Assembly (NCBI GenBank): GCA_033002965.1
Contig: JAURVB010002143.1
Location: forward strand, 1 to 64,000
From: Piper betle
Taxonomy: Eukaryota > Streptophyta > Magnoliopsida > Piperales > Piperaceae
Reading direction: 5' to 3'
Length of the DNA stretch: 64,000 nucleotides
Program-made: the position numbers and the translations under genes
Shown: positions 11,682-23,339 of the stretch, one piece after another
Position numbering within the stretch: position 1 is the first letter of the stretch
Layout of the letters: each line of letters starts with the position of its first letter
The notes under the pieces: generated by a model
Databases searched by the model: none
Told to the model about the DNA's origin: nothing
What the model saw: the letters and a program-made list of their open reading frames with translations, nothing else

Positions 11682-11768
11682 GAGTTCTATTACCAGGCAG
11701 AAAATATGTCTGCAAGAAGGATTGTGGTTACACACCTCAAGAGTTCTATTCCCGGCGGAAATGTGTCT
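11653..11768 (+). repeat. 58-bp tandem duplication across the eS19 stop codon
   Basis: Unit 1 (about 11653-11710) contains the last codons and stop of eS19. Unit 2 (about 11711-11768) repeats it with substitutions: AGGATTCTGGTTACACA returns as AGGATTGTGGTTACACA. The second copy lies in the 3' untranslated region. Confidence 0.8.
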
Positions 11769-11769
11769 C

Positions 11770-13000
11770 TGTCAATTATTAATTTTGCAGTGGTGTTAAC
11801 TTCTTGAATTTGATGCATATGTAATCCTTTAAGACTATTAGCAGTTTTTTCGGTACAAGTATGCGTTGAAAGAAAAAACTTTTGGCACATTTATGAATGT
11901 TGTTTTTGTTCTTGAGACGCGAGTGCTGATTTGCCACTTATTGAATGGTTTTGAACCTATGTACGTCAATGAATGGTAATTTTTTTAGGGTCATTCAACG
12001 CCACGCGCATTCCGGTGTCTTCATCATTAAGTTACGAGTATACAAAGTAGATTCATTATCGAGCTCTGCGTTGCACAATTATGACAAAATTTGGTGGTTG
12101 ATTTGGCCACCAGTCTTGTGCAGCTATCAATGTATTTGTAATCTATTTGCAAAACGAGGATGTTTTTGGTTTGTTTTTTGTTAAAGCTTGTGCATTTGAT
12201 ATTTAAGTTAGATATTTGTCGCTTGAAGTCTCTACAGGTTCAATGTAAAAAATGCCCCTTACGCGTAGGCTTTACCGAGGGAATGTTAAGTGAGAGCATC
12301 GTTTGGGCTTGTAGAAAAATGTTTGAGTCTCCTTTCATTTAGAGTAATTAAACGGGTCATTTTTTATTTATTAGTTTGATTTCAAATTTGTTGGATGTTC
12401 AACTTGAATTTGTTCAAACTAAAGTTCTTTTGAATCAAGGAGTCTAATCACGAAGACACCTTTATTTAGCTCAACTCAACTTGAAGCTTAATAATTAATA
12501 TTAAATATAATATTTTATATATGATGTTCGTTCAATTTTGTTCGAGCATAAGTTTAACTCAAATCAAGCGAGCACAATCACAAACATAATTTCATTTGGT
12601 TCAACTTGATTTGAAGTTTGATAATTAACATTTGATAGAATAGTTTTTATATTTGTATAAAATGTAAAAAATAAATACAATTATACATGATGATATAGTT
12701 TTACACTATAATAAAATAATTTTGTTCCCAAACAAACTATTTATCATATAATTGAATTGAAATTAAATTATTCAAACTTTCATAATTAATTTTATCTCAA
12801 TTTATATAGAATAAAAATATATATTTGAAATTAAATTATTGAAACTTTCATAATTAATTTTATCTCTATTTATATAAAATAAAAATATATATTTGAATAA
12901 TGCTTCAACTCAACTTTATTCGGCTCAAACCCCTTTCATCTTGACTCAAACTTGAAATAAACGAGTCGATCTTAAGTATAGTTAAACTTGATTCGATTTG
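11770..13000. other. eS19 3' region and AT-rich spacer with a decayed CTCAACTCGA-type repeat
   Basis: The first few hundred bases are the eS19 3' untranslated region. From about 12360 to 13000 the sequence has repeated CTCAACTTGA/GCTCAA/CGAGTC phrases and a ~60-bp AT-rich direct repeat near 12770-12890. It resembles the GAGCTCGAG-type repeats near 44350 and 56040. No gene seen. Confidence 0.45.
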
Positions 13001-13003
13001 TTA

Positions 13004-13345
13004 GATTAGCATCACTAGTTTCACCGGTCAAAATCCACAAAGAGTATTTATAAATTTTGAGCTTACTTTTATTCTTCTTCGACTAGTGTTGTCATACAAA
13101 TATTTCTATGCATTGCAAACAAGTATTGTCCTTTCGATCTTTGCTTTAAAGGTGAGGCATTGCTTGAAGACTATGCGATTAGCATCACTAGTCTCACTGG
13201 TCAAAATCCACAAGAGTATTTACAAATTTTGAGCTTAATTTAATACTTCTTCGACTAGAAGTCATACAAATATTTCTGTGCATTGCAAACAAATATTGTC
13301 CTTTCGATCTTTGCTTTAAAAGGTACCATTGCTTGAAGACTATGC
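13004..13345. repeat. ~171-bp tandem duplication
   Basis: Unit 1 (13004-13176) and unit 2 (13177-13345) both start GATTAGCATCACTAGT and end GCTTGAAGACTATGC, with small substitutions and indels between them. Confidence 0.9.
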
Positions 13346-13363
13346 GAAAATCAATGCAGAAAA

Positions 13364-13540
13364 GCAACTTTCATATCTTTGCTCATGGCTGGGTAAGGTA
13401 TCTAATAATTCGTGAGGTTTCTAATGGGAGCTACTGCCCAGCAAAGACAAGCTACTTTCATATCTTTGCTCATGGCTGGGTAAGGTATCTGATAATCCGT
13501 GAGGTTTCTAATGGTGAGAGCTACTGCCCAGCAAAGACAA
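13364..13540. repeat. ~88-bp tandem duplication
   Basis: Units 13364-13450 and 13451-13540 share TTTCATATCTTTGCTCATGG and end in CAGCAAAGACAA. It directly follows the 171-bp duplication, so three unrelated tandem duplications lie within 750 bases. Confidence 0.9.
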
Positions 13541-13643
13541 GCTAGTACATGAAAAAATTGCATTGAAAAAATGAACATATTTGCAACAGATAAAAAAACA
13601 CAAAATTATGAAACACTGATCTCGAGCAGAGGCAAACTTGTCG

Positions 13644-13733
13644 CTCGTCTATGTCAGTGTCGACCTAGTAGCTGCTAGGAAGTCCTCTCTCGTCTATGTC
13701 AGTGTCGACCTAGTGGTTGCGAGGAAGTCCATC
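13644..13733. repeat. 45-bp tandem duplication over the 3' end of the TPX2-family gene
   Basis: CTCGTCTATGTCAGTGTCGA occurs at 13644 and 13689. The copy at 13689-13733 encodes the last residues and stop of the minus-strand TPX2-family gene. The other copy lies just beyond the stop. Confidence 0.85.
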
Positions 13734-16216
13734 TCACTCCAAGACGAGCATTTAGCCTTCTTGTGGTTCAAAATACTCGTACTGTGAAACTTCGGCTCCT
13801 TTGGTATTGTTGGGAGCTTGATTGACCTTCCATTGTAAACCAACAAACACAATGTTCTTAAACAAAATTATCAATAATAAACATTGGCATCAGATGTTTA
13901 TGCATTGCAAAAACATCAAGAGTAAGTTTTGTGTTGAAGATAAATAATTACTTCACAAGACAAACAGCACTCTTGTCCTTTGTGAATTTTTAATCATAGG
14001 AGCGAATCAACAACTTGAGTTCTTATCAACATTTTTTAGTAACTGCATCCATTGTTTTGTGAATGACATGGTATGAATTTTTTTCTTACCTTTTAGGAAT
14101 GAAAGGCCGATCAAAGTAAGGCATGGGCTGGGCCTTGGGAACAAGTGCTCTTCTTAGCCTCCTAATCTCTTCTTCTTCTTGAAGCTGCAGTCATAAGAAG
14201 ACATATTTGAGCACATGAAAATTTTCTTTTCTGTTCAACTCAGTGCCCATAATGATAATGACAAGAGGTAAGATTAAGGGCTCAGAGCTCACCTTTGCTC
14301 CCTTTCCCTCTCTAGCTTGTACTTTTCAATCAAGGATAATTTCTCTGCAACCTGAAAATTAGGCCAATATAATCAGAAAAAAAAAAAGAATTTGAAGGTA
14401 TTTTGCAATACATACGTATGCTGATATGCAGAGCAAGTAGGAAATATAGAATTCTACTTTGGTATTACTTCTGGTCAATAGAGTACACATTTCACTAACT
14501 TAAGCAACCATGATATGCCAGAATTCATACCTGTTCATCAAAGTCAGCTCTCTCTACGGCACGGACATCGCTATGCAATTGAAATTCCAGTGGAGTAGTG
14601 CTCTCTTTCACCGGAGGTTTTACCAAACACTGTCAATAGGGTACTCAAATGTGAATGATAAGCTGCTAATATAATTTGTATACATGGTACTCAAAGAACT
14701 CTAAAATGACCATGCTGATAATAATAAATAATAAAGAAGACTCACCTCAGCTTCATCTGTTGTCCAAGGCAGGCCTTGTGCAATCGGTATTCGCTGCCTT
14801 TCCTCTTCCATGAGTTGTTCCTCTACCTTCTTCTGAAACTCCTCTTTCTTACAGGCACCTCTTTGCTGGGGAAAAGTAAAACAAAAAAATCATGGCGAGT
14901 TCATGTAATTTATGTAACAGGTAGATAATTCATTTACTCATTTTCTGTATACACCATCGCATGATTTCTTAAGGTATAAATCATACTAACTTCCAAAAGT
15001 AATGCAAAACAGTAACATCTGAGAATCCACTTCTTGCCAACATCTTCTCTTTGATTGTCTACTTTATGAATCCATGAACAATAAACAAGTAGAAACAAAC
15101 TTGAACAGTCTTTTATGGCCATATCTATTATTTACTACAAATTATAAACTGTACCTCTGTTCGAAGGTTAAACGGTTGCTGGATGGTGGCTCTCGGAATC
15201 TTCTTGCATCTTCTACCACCAACTCTGCCGGATAACGAACTCTGCGTTGCAAGAAAAATTAGCCACAAAGAAATCTAACTTTATCTCTAACAATTAGATT
15301 TATCTCTTACCAATCTCATACTCCCTCCTCCTCCAGAACTCCTACTGCTGATAAAAGAAAACACGCGAAAAATCAAACCACAGAGCAGCAACATATAAGT
15401 AAAACACTTGTTTATATATGTATGGACTTATGTGTCACCTTTTTCTGCTTTCAAATGAACTGGAGACGGTGGGTTTCGCGGTGAAAACAAAGTCGAGAGG
15501 TGGTAATGAACCGGTGGAAGACGAAAGATCGGTGCTTTCTTGATCTTTCCCCTGCATGCCCGGCAATGCCCACTTCAATCCAACCTTAGCCTTGTCTTCA
15601 TCATCTCCCCCACCGGATTTGCGTATCGAGAGAAGCTTCTCAAAGGCATTCGTCAAATGCTTCACCCTCCCACATCCGAAGTCCGGGATGCTGCTTCTCG
15701 CATCTTGCATCAACCTGTTCTTGATCTTCCTGATTCTCGAACTCGTTATGTGAGGGAGAGCTCCAAGTCCTCCACCTCGTCAGACTCCGATCGAACCACC
15801 CTATCCGCTTCCTCCTCCGTCTTGGCAATCTCCTTCCCATCCTCATCAGCGGCCATGGCTTTGTTCTTGAAGAACTCTTCTTGGGAGGCCCGCAGGCTCT
15901 CATACGCGACGCAGCGACACTTCTTCATCCCAATCTGCTTCTCCTTGCAATCGCAGCACCCATCTAAGGACGCCAAAGACACCATGGACGGAAAAGCAGC
16001 CTCCTTTTTGGAGCTTTTCTTGGCCACCAAGAACTTCCTGCCCTGCATGGCGACCGGAGCGGCCCTGTGAGCGATCCCAGGGGCGGGTCTCTTGGATTTC
16101 GTCTTCGAAGGAGGTGTGGGGGTCGGGAGAACGCTGTTGGGATTGGCATTCTCGGACGCCTTGCTACGGCCGGCGAGCTTGGAGGTGGGGGTCTTCTGGT
16201 CCTTCACCGGGGTCAT
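13694..16216 (-). CDS. TPX2 C-terminal-domain microtubule-associated protein, eight exons, two apparent frameshifts
   Basis: Plant TPX2-family proteins bind and organise microtubules. Exons on the minus strand: 16216-15439, 15347-15311, 15241-15155, 14865-14746, 14629-14531, 14351-14293, 14184-14090, 13826-13694, all with GT-AG borders. The family signature is clear: PFNLRTE-QRG, VKPPVKESTTPLEFQLHSDV, VAEKLSLIEKYKLERERE, EEIRRLRRALVPKAQPMPYF, DRPFIPKRSIKLPTIPKEPK. Exon 1 carries a basic, Pro/Ser-rich N-terminus and the segment ARSSIPDFGCGRVKHL..AFEKLLSI. Two single-base deletions are implied. One is near 15757 in exon 1, where the frame changes between VEDLE and the downstream IRKIKNRLMQ. The other is an A-run at the end of exon 6 (about 14294-14296), without which exon 7 reads into a stop. 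The predicted length is about 415 residues if both are errors. Which subfamily it belongs to is not clear. Confidence 0.85.
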
Positions 16217-16429
16217 TTTGGAGAGGAAACGGCCTCGAAATGGCTCAAAAGAACCGCAGAAAGAAGGAGGAGATGGGAAGATTTTTCTCGGTTGCCGTCG
16301 TCAATGACTGTGTGAAGGATAAGAAGAAGAAGAAGAAAGGAAGGAAAGAGTGGGAGCGGAGAGGTGGGGAAGGAAGGAGAAGGAGAACGTTGGGACGGGG
16401 GAAGGGGAGGGGTAACGGCTAGTATTAGG

Positions 16430-17420
16430 AGATGGGTGGCCGACCGTTGGATTGAATTTTTAAATCGTTGGGTGATTGGTGGCCGTCAGATTTAATAGGA
16501 ATATCAATTGGATTGCTAACCTTTCCTGTTAATGGTAATTGCCAGTTAATGACGCTTTATCATCCAAAATACGTGAAAAAAATGGGAAAATTTTTAAAAA
16601 ACTTAAATCTATATAAAATATTATTATAGAGATGCTATTTAATTTCTATATATGCATACATATAAGTATACTCTTCTTCCCTCAATTAATTAAGTTTAGT
16701 TTAGCTAAATCTTCAATTCCGTAAAAACTAATTGTAATTTGTTTAAATTTATCAAACTTGGATTTGTGCCTTGTCAATTTGATTCTGGACACTTGTGTGA
16801 GATTTCTTTTATGAGAAATAAAAAATATTAAATAGGAAAAGAGTAAGATTTAATAAAATTTTATATAATATAAAATTTATGACGTATGTTTGCAATATTT
16901 TTCACACAATATTATGATTACTTGAGGGAAAAAATTTGGCTCCTCCTGAATAATGAGGACGCCAATGGAGACCTAGTTGATCCTCTGAAGATCAATGATG
17001 GGGATGCAGGGTTGAGACGTCTCAACGTCAACACTTCTAATAATGAGGGCGTATGAGAAGAATTTTCATTGATGTCTTGCTAACATTACATATTTCACAC
17101 CATATTCGTTTACGATGGTATGCATTCAATGCCAAATTAGAATCATTTTTAGTTGAGTTGATCCAAGTATATTTGGCATAAAATGGTGGTTATGAAAAAT
17201 ATAATCATGCGTTGTGTTACTCGGGTCTTAAATTCTAGGTAGTTATGCCAAAGCATCAAAGACCAAATTATTTTAAATTCTTAATTATGAGATATAAATT
17301 ATAATAGATAAAGATCATCAGTCCCAATTTATACATAAACAGTTGATTCTAATCCAAAGATAAAATGCGTTTGGAAATGCTAACAAACTGCACAGTAATC
17401 AACATGATCACTCTCTTGGC
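16430..17420. other. Spacer upstream of the TPX2-family gene
   Basis: This is AT-rich sequence that would include the TPX2-family promoter. Nothing else recognisable. Confidence 0.45.
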
Positions 17421-17423
17421 TTT

Positions 17424-17660
17424 TCAGAATGCTTTCTTGAACTTCTTCCACAACCTTGGTATGAATCTCCGGCCTCTTTTGCCATCGGAAGCTTTCGGAG
17501 GAGGCTCTGCCGTGTTCGAAGCAGCCGGGGCTGGCAACCGACGGGGGCTGAGCCGGGTGGCTGCTTGGAGGTTCCTCTTGAGGTGGTGGTTGATGGCCAT
17601 GAACTCATAGGAATCATAGAGCGTGCTGCGGCCTTTGTTCCATGGGCTAAACCTCAACAT
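17424..17660 (-). CDS. Small basic protein of unknown function (78 residues)
   Basis: The frame encodes a basic protein starting MLRFSPWNKGRSTLYDSYEF and ending in RFIPRLWKKFKKAF. The WNKGRS.LYDSYE start and the cationic LWKK.KK tail recall short uncharacterised plant proteins I have seen with the same layout, but I cannot name a family with certainty. The base composition is clearly higher in GC than its flanks and the codon use looks coding. There is no signal peptide or membrane segment. The start is the first Met of the frame; an upstream exon cannot be excluded. An antisense frame over the same bases is probably a shadow. Confidence 0.5.
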   Translation of the reverse strand: MLRFSPWNKGRSTLYDSYEFMAINHHLKRNLQAATRLSPRRLPAPAASNTAEPPPKASDGKRGRRFIPRLWKKFKKAF

Positions 17661-17879
17661 TGGTGTTAGGGAACTCAGGGGAGAACACTCTTCTCTTCAC
17701 CACGAGCAGCCATTTTGTTGAGGAAAATGTTTTCTGCCGTGATTTGATTGATTCATGGTGAAAGATTGTTTTGTTAATTGTGAGCCTTTTGGGAAGCTTA
17801 GGAAGAAACGATGAAGAAGTAATATTCACAGCATAACTTTGGAGTATACGTTGTATTTTTGTCATGTTTGGAACCATGA

Positions 17880-19850
17880 TAATTTATAATGTGGGTGGAT
17901 TTTACCTGCACTTTATTAAAACAGGAGGAAGTAGACTTATAAAAAGAAGTCGATAAGAGTGGATATAGAAAAGCTGAAACTAAGCGTTAATAAGCTTGAC
18001 GGGATGAAGTGAAAGGAAAGAATTTGTAATTTCGACTTTAATTTTTTCGGAGCATGTTGCTAACAAAAAAGAAGAAAACTTTACAAATACTAGTTGGCAC
18101 CATGATTTTGAGAAAGCTAAATGTATCTGCCATTCAATAAGATTGGTAATTTAAGTGGTTTTTGATTCATAACCATGTTGAGGTGCACATTTTAATTGAA
18201 TCTTTGAATTTGGTAACGGTTGTAAGATGAAGATCCAGCCGATAAAGTCTGTGTCTGTGTAATTTTTGTAACGCTTTAAAGCAAAATTTTGATCTAATTT
18301 GGAAGAATAGGCAAATTGTTGGAGTGTTGAACATAGTTCTTAGATACACGGAGGATCGACGAACCAATTAATTTGTGTACATGAATGTTGGATGTAGTTA
18401 TTAGATACACCTAATATTTCAGAGCATTGAACCAAAATTATACATAAATGAGAGCTTGGTTCGAAAAAGAAGTCTCCTCGTATGAAAAAATTGTTGACGG
18501 TACAACAGTTTTTCACGGTATTTCTTCTACTCATTGAAATTTAAACGGTGAATTATAATTTATCTCCATTAATGTGATAAGAGTCTTCAATTTCATTTCC
18601 TAATTTATCTCATTTAACTTAGTTTTCACAAAATTATGTAATTCTATGTATTCTATTTGACGATTTATATAGCATTGTCGGTGGATAGTCCTGTGTTTGA
18701 TTGGCAAAAAACGAATATGTTCGTTCATGTGAAGAATGTGCCGACGACCCTATTAAAACTTCACTAAGAAACAACCAGTTGATAGGGTGCTGTTCACGTC
18801 TGGTTTCGTCTATATAATATCTGTTGACCATTTTCCTTCATCTCTTCATATTCTTATATGTTTTGTTTGTATCAAAGTTTGTTGAAGGTAAATGCTTCAA
18901 AGAAAAGCACCAAAACTGCTTTACAACTAGATCTAATATTCCGTCCATTATATAGCTTCAATGTCACTCCATGTTTGTTTATTATTAATTAATCCACCTG
19001 CATCGCAGAGCTTTCTGGGTTTTGAAGCTATGATGATCTTTGCTTTTCTACCACCTGCAAGCTTAGCCATCATTAATGCCCAGCTCGTTGAGCTATATTA
19101 TTTTAGATGCTTGAATTCTTACAATGGCCTTGATTATCCTTCTATATATCTCCGTTTGGGAATCCATCATCAACACATGAATTCATTCATGAAATGCTAA
19201 TCAAAAGTGAAATCCATGGATTGGAGGTCTGGATGGGGAAATTGTGAAACTCCTGTCAATGAATAACCTTCAATTAATTTACTATGAACCAGCCCACAAT
19301 ATTAATATTGACCATGAATATATATAATATATATATATATATATATAACCGAAACTATTTGAAGGAAACTTCAATAGGTAGCCAAGTAAAGACACAGATC
19401 CATTGGCTCGGAGAGGGATCTATAATATTCATTTAGTCTTCGATTTCGAGTTGAGCTTATTAATGCTTGAGTCAAGTTTAAATGAATTTTAAATAAATTA
19501 TTTTTTTATTTTCTACTTATAAACATACGTGTCTAAGTCGTAATACAAGAATACTGCTATCTCAATTAGTACCAATATTATCTAATTCTAGACTTAAAAG
19601 TTAAACCTGTGTTCTGAGCTCCATTGACTTCAATGTCATTCAAGTCATTAATGATGAGCTAAACACGCGTTGAATCTGGCACTCAATTTTTTCGTTCCAA
19701 AGACTTCTTCTCTTTTGAGGGGCCCAAATATGAACCCATAAAAAAATAAAATAAAAAGATTTAAATAAATAAATGAATAAACAGTGAGATTCCACTAATC
19801 GGTCAAGTGGACTTTTAACGGACAACCCACTTGTCCGTTTGGCAGCAAAC
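17880..19850. other. AT-rich spacer
   Basis: Short stop-limited frames only. A (TA) run lies at 19322-19348. The last part leads into the UGDH promoter. Confidence 0.5.
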
Positions 19851-19874
19851 CATTTCCCACCGATCGACCTTGGC

Positions 19875-19881
19875 TATATAA
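19875..19881 (+). promoter_or_regulatory. TATA box of the UGDH gene
   Basis: TATATAA is followed 105 bases later by a good splice donor (CCCCAG|GTAATG at 19987). It fits a promoter that drives a short non-coding first exon (about 19905-19986). Confidence 0.6.
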
Positions 19882-19904
19882 GGAGGACGAGCTCCGTCGC
19901 GTCC

Positions 19905-21083
19905 TCTCCGTCCCAAAGATCGCATCTTTCTTCGATTTTCTTCCACATCTGCGTTGGGTTTTCGATCTTCGGTGTTCTTCCCCCAGGTAATGCCGATCTA
20001 CCGATGTCTTTTTCGATAAAATTCTGTTCTTGGCGCTGTTTTTTTGGTTCGGTGTGGTGTCTGTTGCAATGTTGGTTGCTGTTTGGGCTGTGGTGGGACC
20101 GAATTGGTGGATTTTGATGAGATCTGAGTTGAGTTATTGGGATTTGGTATCGGGGTGGTGGATTTGGATGAGATCTGAGTGTGGATGAGTGGATTTTGAG
20201 GTGCTTGTGGCCTTGTGTTGTGTTGGATCTGGTGCGTGGTGATTTTGGAGTTTTTGATGTGCTAGGGGATCAATACTGATCAAACTGTTTCAACTGCAAG
20301 GCCAGATTTCGGTTTTTTTCTTTTTCTGTGTACATTGAGTTGGAGATCTGATTCATCATTTCTGTGTTGTTGGAGATTTTGTAAATAAAAGGTTGGTTTG
20401 TTGATTTGATAGTTTTACCTTATTGGTTTTTGTCATTTTTATGATGGTTTGTTTTTTGGATTTGCGTGTAGGTGTTAGGTTATTTGATTTGATCCATGAT
20501 GTTGGCCACTGACTTGTTCTATGACTTTGCTCGTCTATTCTATCACGAGAGCTGATTTTTTTGTCTGTTATATAACGTGTTAGATTTTTTTCATTCATGG
20601 TTATTTTTAATGCATTAGCTGAACAGTGCTTGTCACTTACATACTCTGTTCTTCTACGGTACTGCATTTAATTGAACTACCATTTAATTTTAAATTTTAA
20701 GTTTACAGATGCATCCTTGAGATCCAGAAGCCATAAATTTTGGTGGACTTGATTGTGAAAATATGCATTTCTATACATGTGCTATGATTATGGTGATTGA
20801 GGAAGTCAGTTATTTTGTGAATGTCGTCATTTACTTTTTTCATTGTAGTTCTGCTTTCTTCATTGTAAAATAGAAGAATCCGTTTGCACAGCTGCCATTT
20901 AAAATGGGAAATTTAATTTTAAATTTTGAGTTCGCTGATGGATCCTTGAGATCCGATGCAAGCAATAAATTTTGGTTGACTTGATTGTGAAAAACATGCA
21001 TTTGTATACGTATACTATGATTATGGTGATTGAGGGAGTCAGTTTTTTTGTGAATGTGGTCATTTAACTTTTTCTCAATGTAG
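19905..21083 (+). other. UGDH leader exon and leader intron
   Basis: A probable non-coding first exon ends at 19986 before GTAATG. An intron of about 1.1 kb follows, rich in T, with the likely acceptor TCAATGTAG ending at 21083, 51 bases before the ATG. Long 5'-UTR introns are common in highly expressed plant genes and often raise expression. The exact exon borders are inferred from splice consensus only. Confidence 0.55.
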
Positions 21084-21134
21084 GTCTGTTTTCTTCTTCC
21101 TATAAAGAACCCATCTACGCAGCTGCCATTAAAA
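20684..21134 (+). repeat. ~220-bp tandem duplication at the UGDH start region
   Basis: Two diverged copies (about 20684-20900 and 20901-21134) share TAATTTTAAATTTT, GATCCTTGAGATCC, ATAAATTTTGGT.GACTTGA, GTGAATGT.GTCATTTA and a T-rich tract. Each ends in CAGCTGCCATT.AAAATGG. The downstream copy provides the real acceptor and start codon; the upstream copy carries a matching decoy ATG at about 20903. Confidence 0.8.
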
Positions 21135-22577
21135 ATGGTGAAGATCTGCTGCGTGGGGGCTGGCTATGTTGGAGGGCCTACCATGGCCATGATCGCTTTG
21201 AAATGCCCAGCAATTGAGGTGGTTGTGGTTGATATCTCAGTTGCTCGAATTAATGCTTGGAATAGTGACCAACTCCCTATTTATGAGCCAGGCCTTGAGG
21301 ATGTGGTCAAGCAATGCCGAGGAAGAAACCTCTTCTTCAGCACGGAAAAGGAAAAACATATTGCAGAAGCCGACATTATCTTTGTTTCAGTGAACACGCC
21401 CACCAAAACTCGTGGTCTTGGTGCTGGAAAAGCTGCGGACCTTACTTACTGGGAATCTGCAGCTCGAATGATAGCTGATGTCTCGAAATCTGATAAGATT
21501 GTTGTGGAAAAATCGACGGTTCCTGTGAAAACTGCTGAGGCAATTGAAAAGATTTTAATGCACAACAGCAAAGGCATCAATTTCCAGATTTTATCTAACC
21601 CAGAGTTTCTGGCCGAGGGTACTGCGATTAAGGATCTTCTCAACCCTGATCGAGTCCTCATTGGAGGCCGGGAAACTCCTGAAGGACAGAAGGCCATTAA
21701 AGCACTAGCCGATGTCTATGCTCATTGGGTTCCTCGGGATCGAATTCTGACCACTAACCTCTGGTCTGCTGAACTCTCTAAGCTGGCTGCTAATGCATTT
21801 TTGGCACAGAGAATTTCCTCGATCAATGCCATGTCTGCTTTGTGTGAAGCGACCGGTGCAGATGTGGCTGAAGTGGCTTACGCTGTTGGCAAGGATTGTC
21901 GAATTGGACCGAAGTTCTTGAATGCCAGTGTAGGTTTCGGTGGGTCTTGCTTCCAGAAGGATATCCTCAACCTGGTCTACATTTGCGAATGCAACGGATT
22001 GACAGAGGTTGCTAACTATTGGAAGCAAGTCATCAAGATCAATGACTACCAGAAAAGCCGGTTTGTCAACCGGGTTGTCTCTTCAATGTTCAACACAGTC
22101 TCTGGAAAGAAGATCGCCATTCTTGGGTTCGCTTTTAAGAAGGATACTGGTGACACTAGGGAGACTGCTGCCATTGATGTGTGCAAAGGTTTGTTAGGTG
22201 ACAAGGCGCAGATTAGTATCTATGACCCACAAGTGACTGACGATCAGATCCAGAGAGACTTGTCGATGAACAAGTTCGACTGGGACCATCCGCTTCATCT
22301 CCAGCCCATGAGTCCCACTGCAGTGAAGCAAGTTGCAGTCACTTGGGATGCCTATGAGGCTACCAAGGATGCTCATGGCGTCTGCATCTTGACCGAGTGG
22401 GATGAGTTCAAGACCCTCGATTACCAGAAGATCTACGACAATATGCAGAAGCCAGCCTTCATTTTTGACGGGCGCAATGTCGTCGATATGGAGAAAATGA
22501 GGGAGATCGGTTTCATTGTGTACTCCATTGGTAAGCCTCTGGATGCATGGTTGAAGGACATGCCTGCTATGGCTTGA
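21135..22577 (+). CDS. UGD: UDP-glucose 6-dehydrogenase
   Basis: This cytosolic enzyme oxidises UDP-glucose to UDP-glucuronate with two NAD+, the main entry to UDP-sugars for pectin, xylan and other wall polymers. The 480-residue coding region is a single uninterrupted exon, the typical plant length. Visible features: the Rossmann motif GAGYVGG at residues 8-14, NTPTKT near 90, [11 protein letters not shown], the [13 protein letters not shown] active-site loop, PDRVLIGG, the central dimer helix with [20 protein letters not shown], the catalytic Cys at about residue 272 in [11 protein letters not shown], and the C-terminal domain with [15 protein letters not shown] and DGRNVVD. It ends in WLKDMPAMA. 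The start is the first Met before [13 protein letters not shown], matching other plant UGDHs. No frameshift is seen, unlike the two spliced genes to its left. Confidence 0.98.
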   Translation: MVKICCVGAGYVGGPTMAMIALKCPAIEVVVVDISVARINAWNSDQLPIYEPGLEDVVKQCRGRNLFFSTEKEKHIAEADIIFVSVNTPTKTRGLGAGKAADLTYWESAARMIADVSKSDKIVVEKSTVPVKTAEAIEKILMHNSKGINFQILSNPEFLAEGTAIKDLLNPDRVLIGGRETPEGQKAIKALADVYAHWVPRDRILTTNLWSAELSKLAANAFLAQRISSINAMSALCEATGADVAEVAYAVGKDCRIGPKFLNASVGFGGSCFQKDILNLVYICECNGLTEVANYWKQVIKINDYQKSRFVNRVVSSMFNTVSGKKIAILGFAFKKDTGDTRETAAIDVCKGLLGDKAQISIYDPQVTDDQIQRDLSMNKFDWDHPLHLQPMSPTAVKQVAVTWDAYEATKDAHGVCILTEWDEFKTLDYQKIYDNMQKPAFIFDGRNVVDMEKMREIGFIVYSIGKPLDAWLKDMPAMA

Positions 22578-22599
22578 AGGGGGAGAATTATATTACATG

Positions 22600-23330
22600 A
22601 CGGTTGATTTGGAGAAAACAATAAGCTTTAGATGCCTATGTCGATTTATCTGTTGGTTTAACTTAATACAATTTAGAGGAATAGCTCTTTTGATATTCTT
22701 TTATGAGTCTTTTCATCTTGCATCGTTGGTTGATGAGAACTTAATTGATTATGCTGTTATTTTGATATATTTTCTGTTTGATACTTGATTGTCTCTCATG
22801 TAACCTTTCTGGTCCTTTTGATTTTTTTACTCGGGTATATAATTAGTTATAAAGCTATAAATCTGTTTTGCAAATGTTCTTTGTCGTCTCTATAAATAAA
22901 CTGACGGGTTGCAGTGCTTACATGCACTCAATTGAAATTACCTGTGCCCTGGCACGCATTTTAGAGAGAGAGAGAGAGACTTGTGTTTTAAGAGATAAAG
23001 AATTGAATCTACAAATTTACTCTTATACCAATCTATCTGAAATAACTGGAATGATATTTACACATATTTACATCATGTTCAGATCAGGACAATCAGATCA
23101 GCAAAATAGGTGTACCTCGCCCAACATGAAAAGAAAAGAAAACTGCTTCCCACAAACAGACATTCGGCCAAGGGGAGACTAGGATTTTTATTTTTTGGAA
23201 CCATGAAGATAGTTCGCAACTCCCACTTGGTCAATATAGTAATTTGATAATTCAAGGGACACAAGTCATTTTAATGATTATTAATTAATCTAATAATGAA
23301 ATTAATCTCTGGTTCATAAAAATTAAAAGG
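22600..23330. other. UGDH 3' region and spacer
   Basis: The first few hundred T-rich bases are the probable 3' untranslated region. A short (GA) run lies at about 22964-22979. No gene is seen. Confidence 0.5.
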
Positions 23331-23339
23331 TCTAGATTA

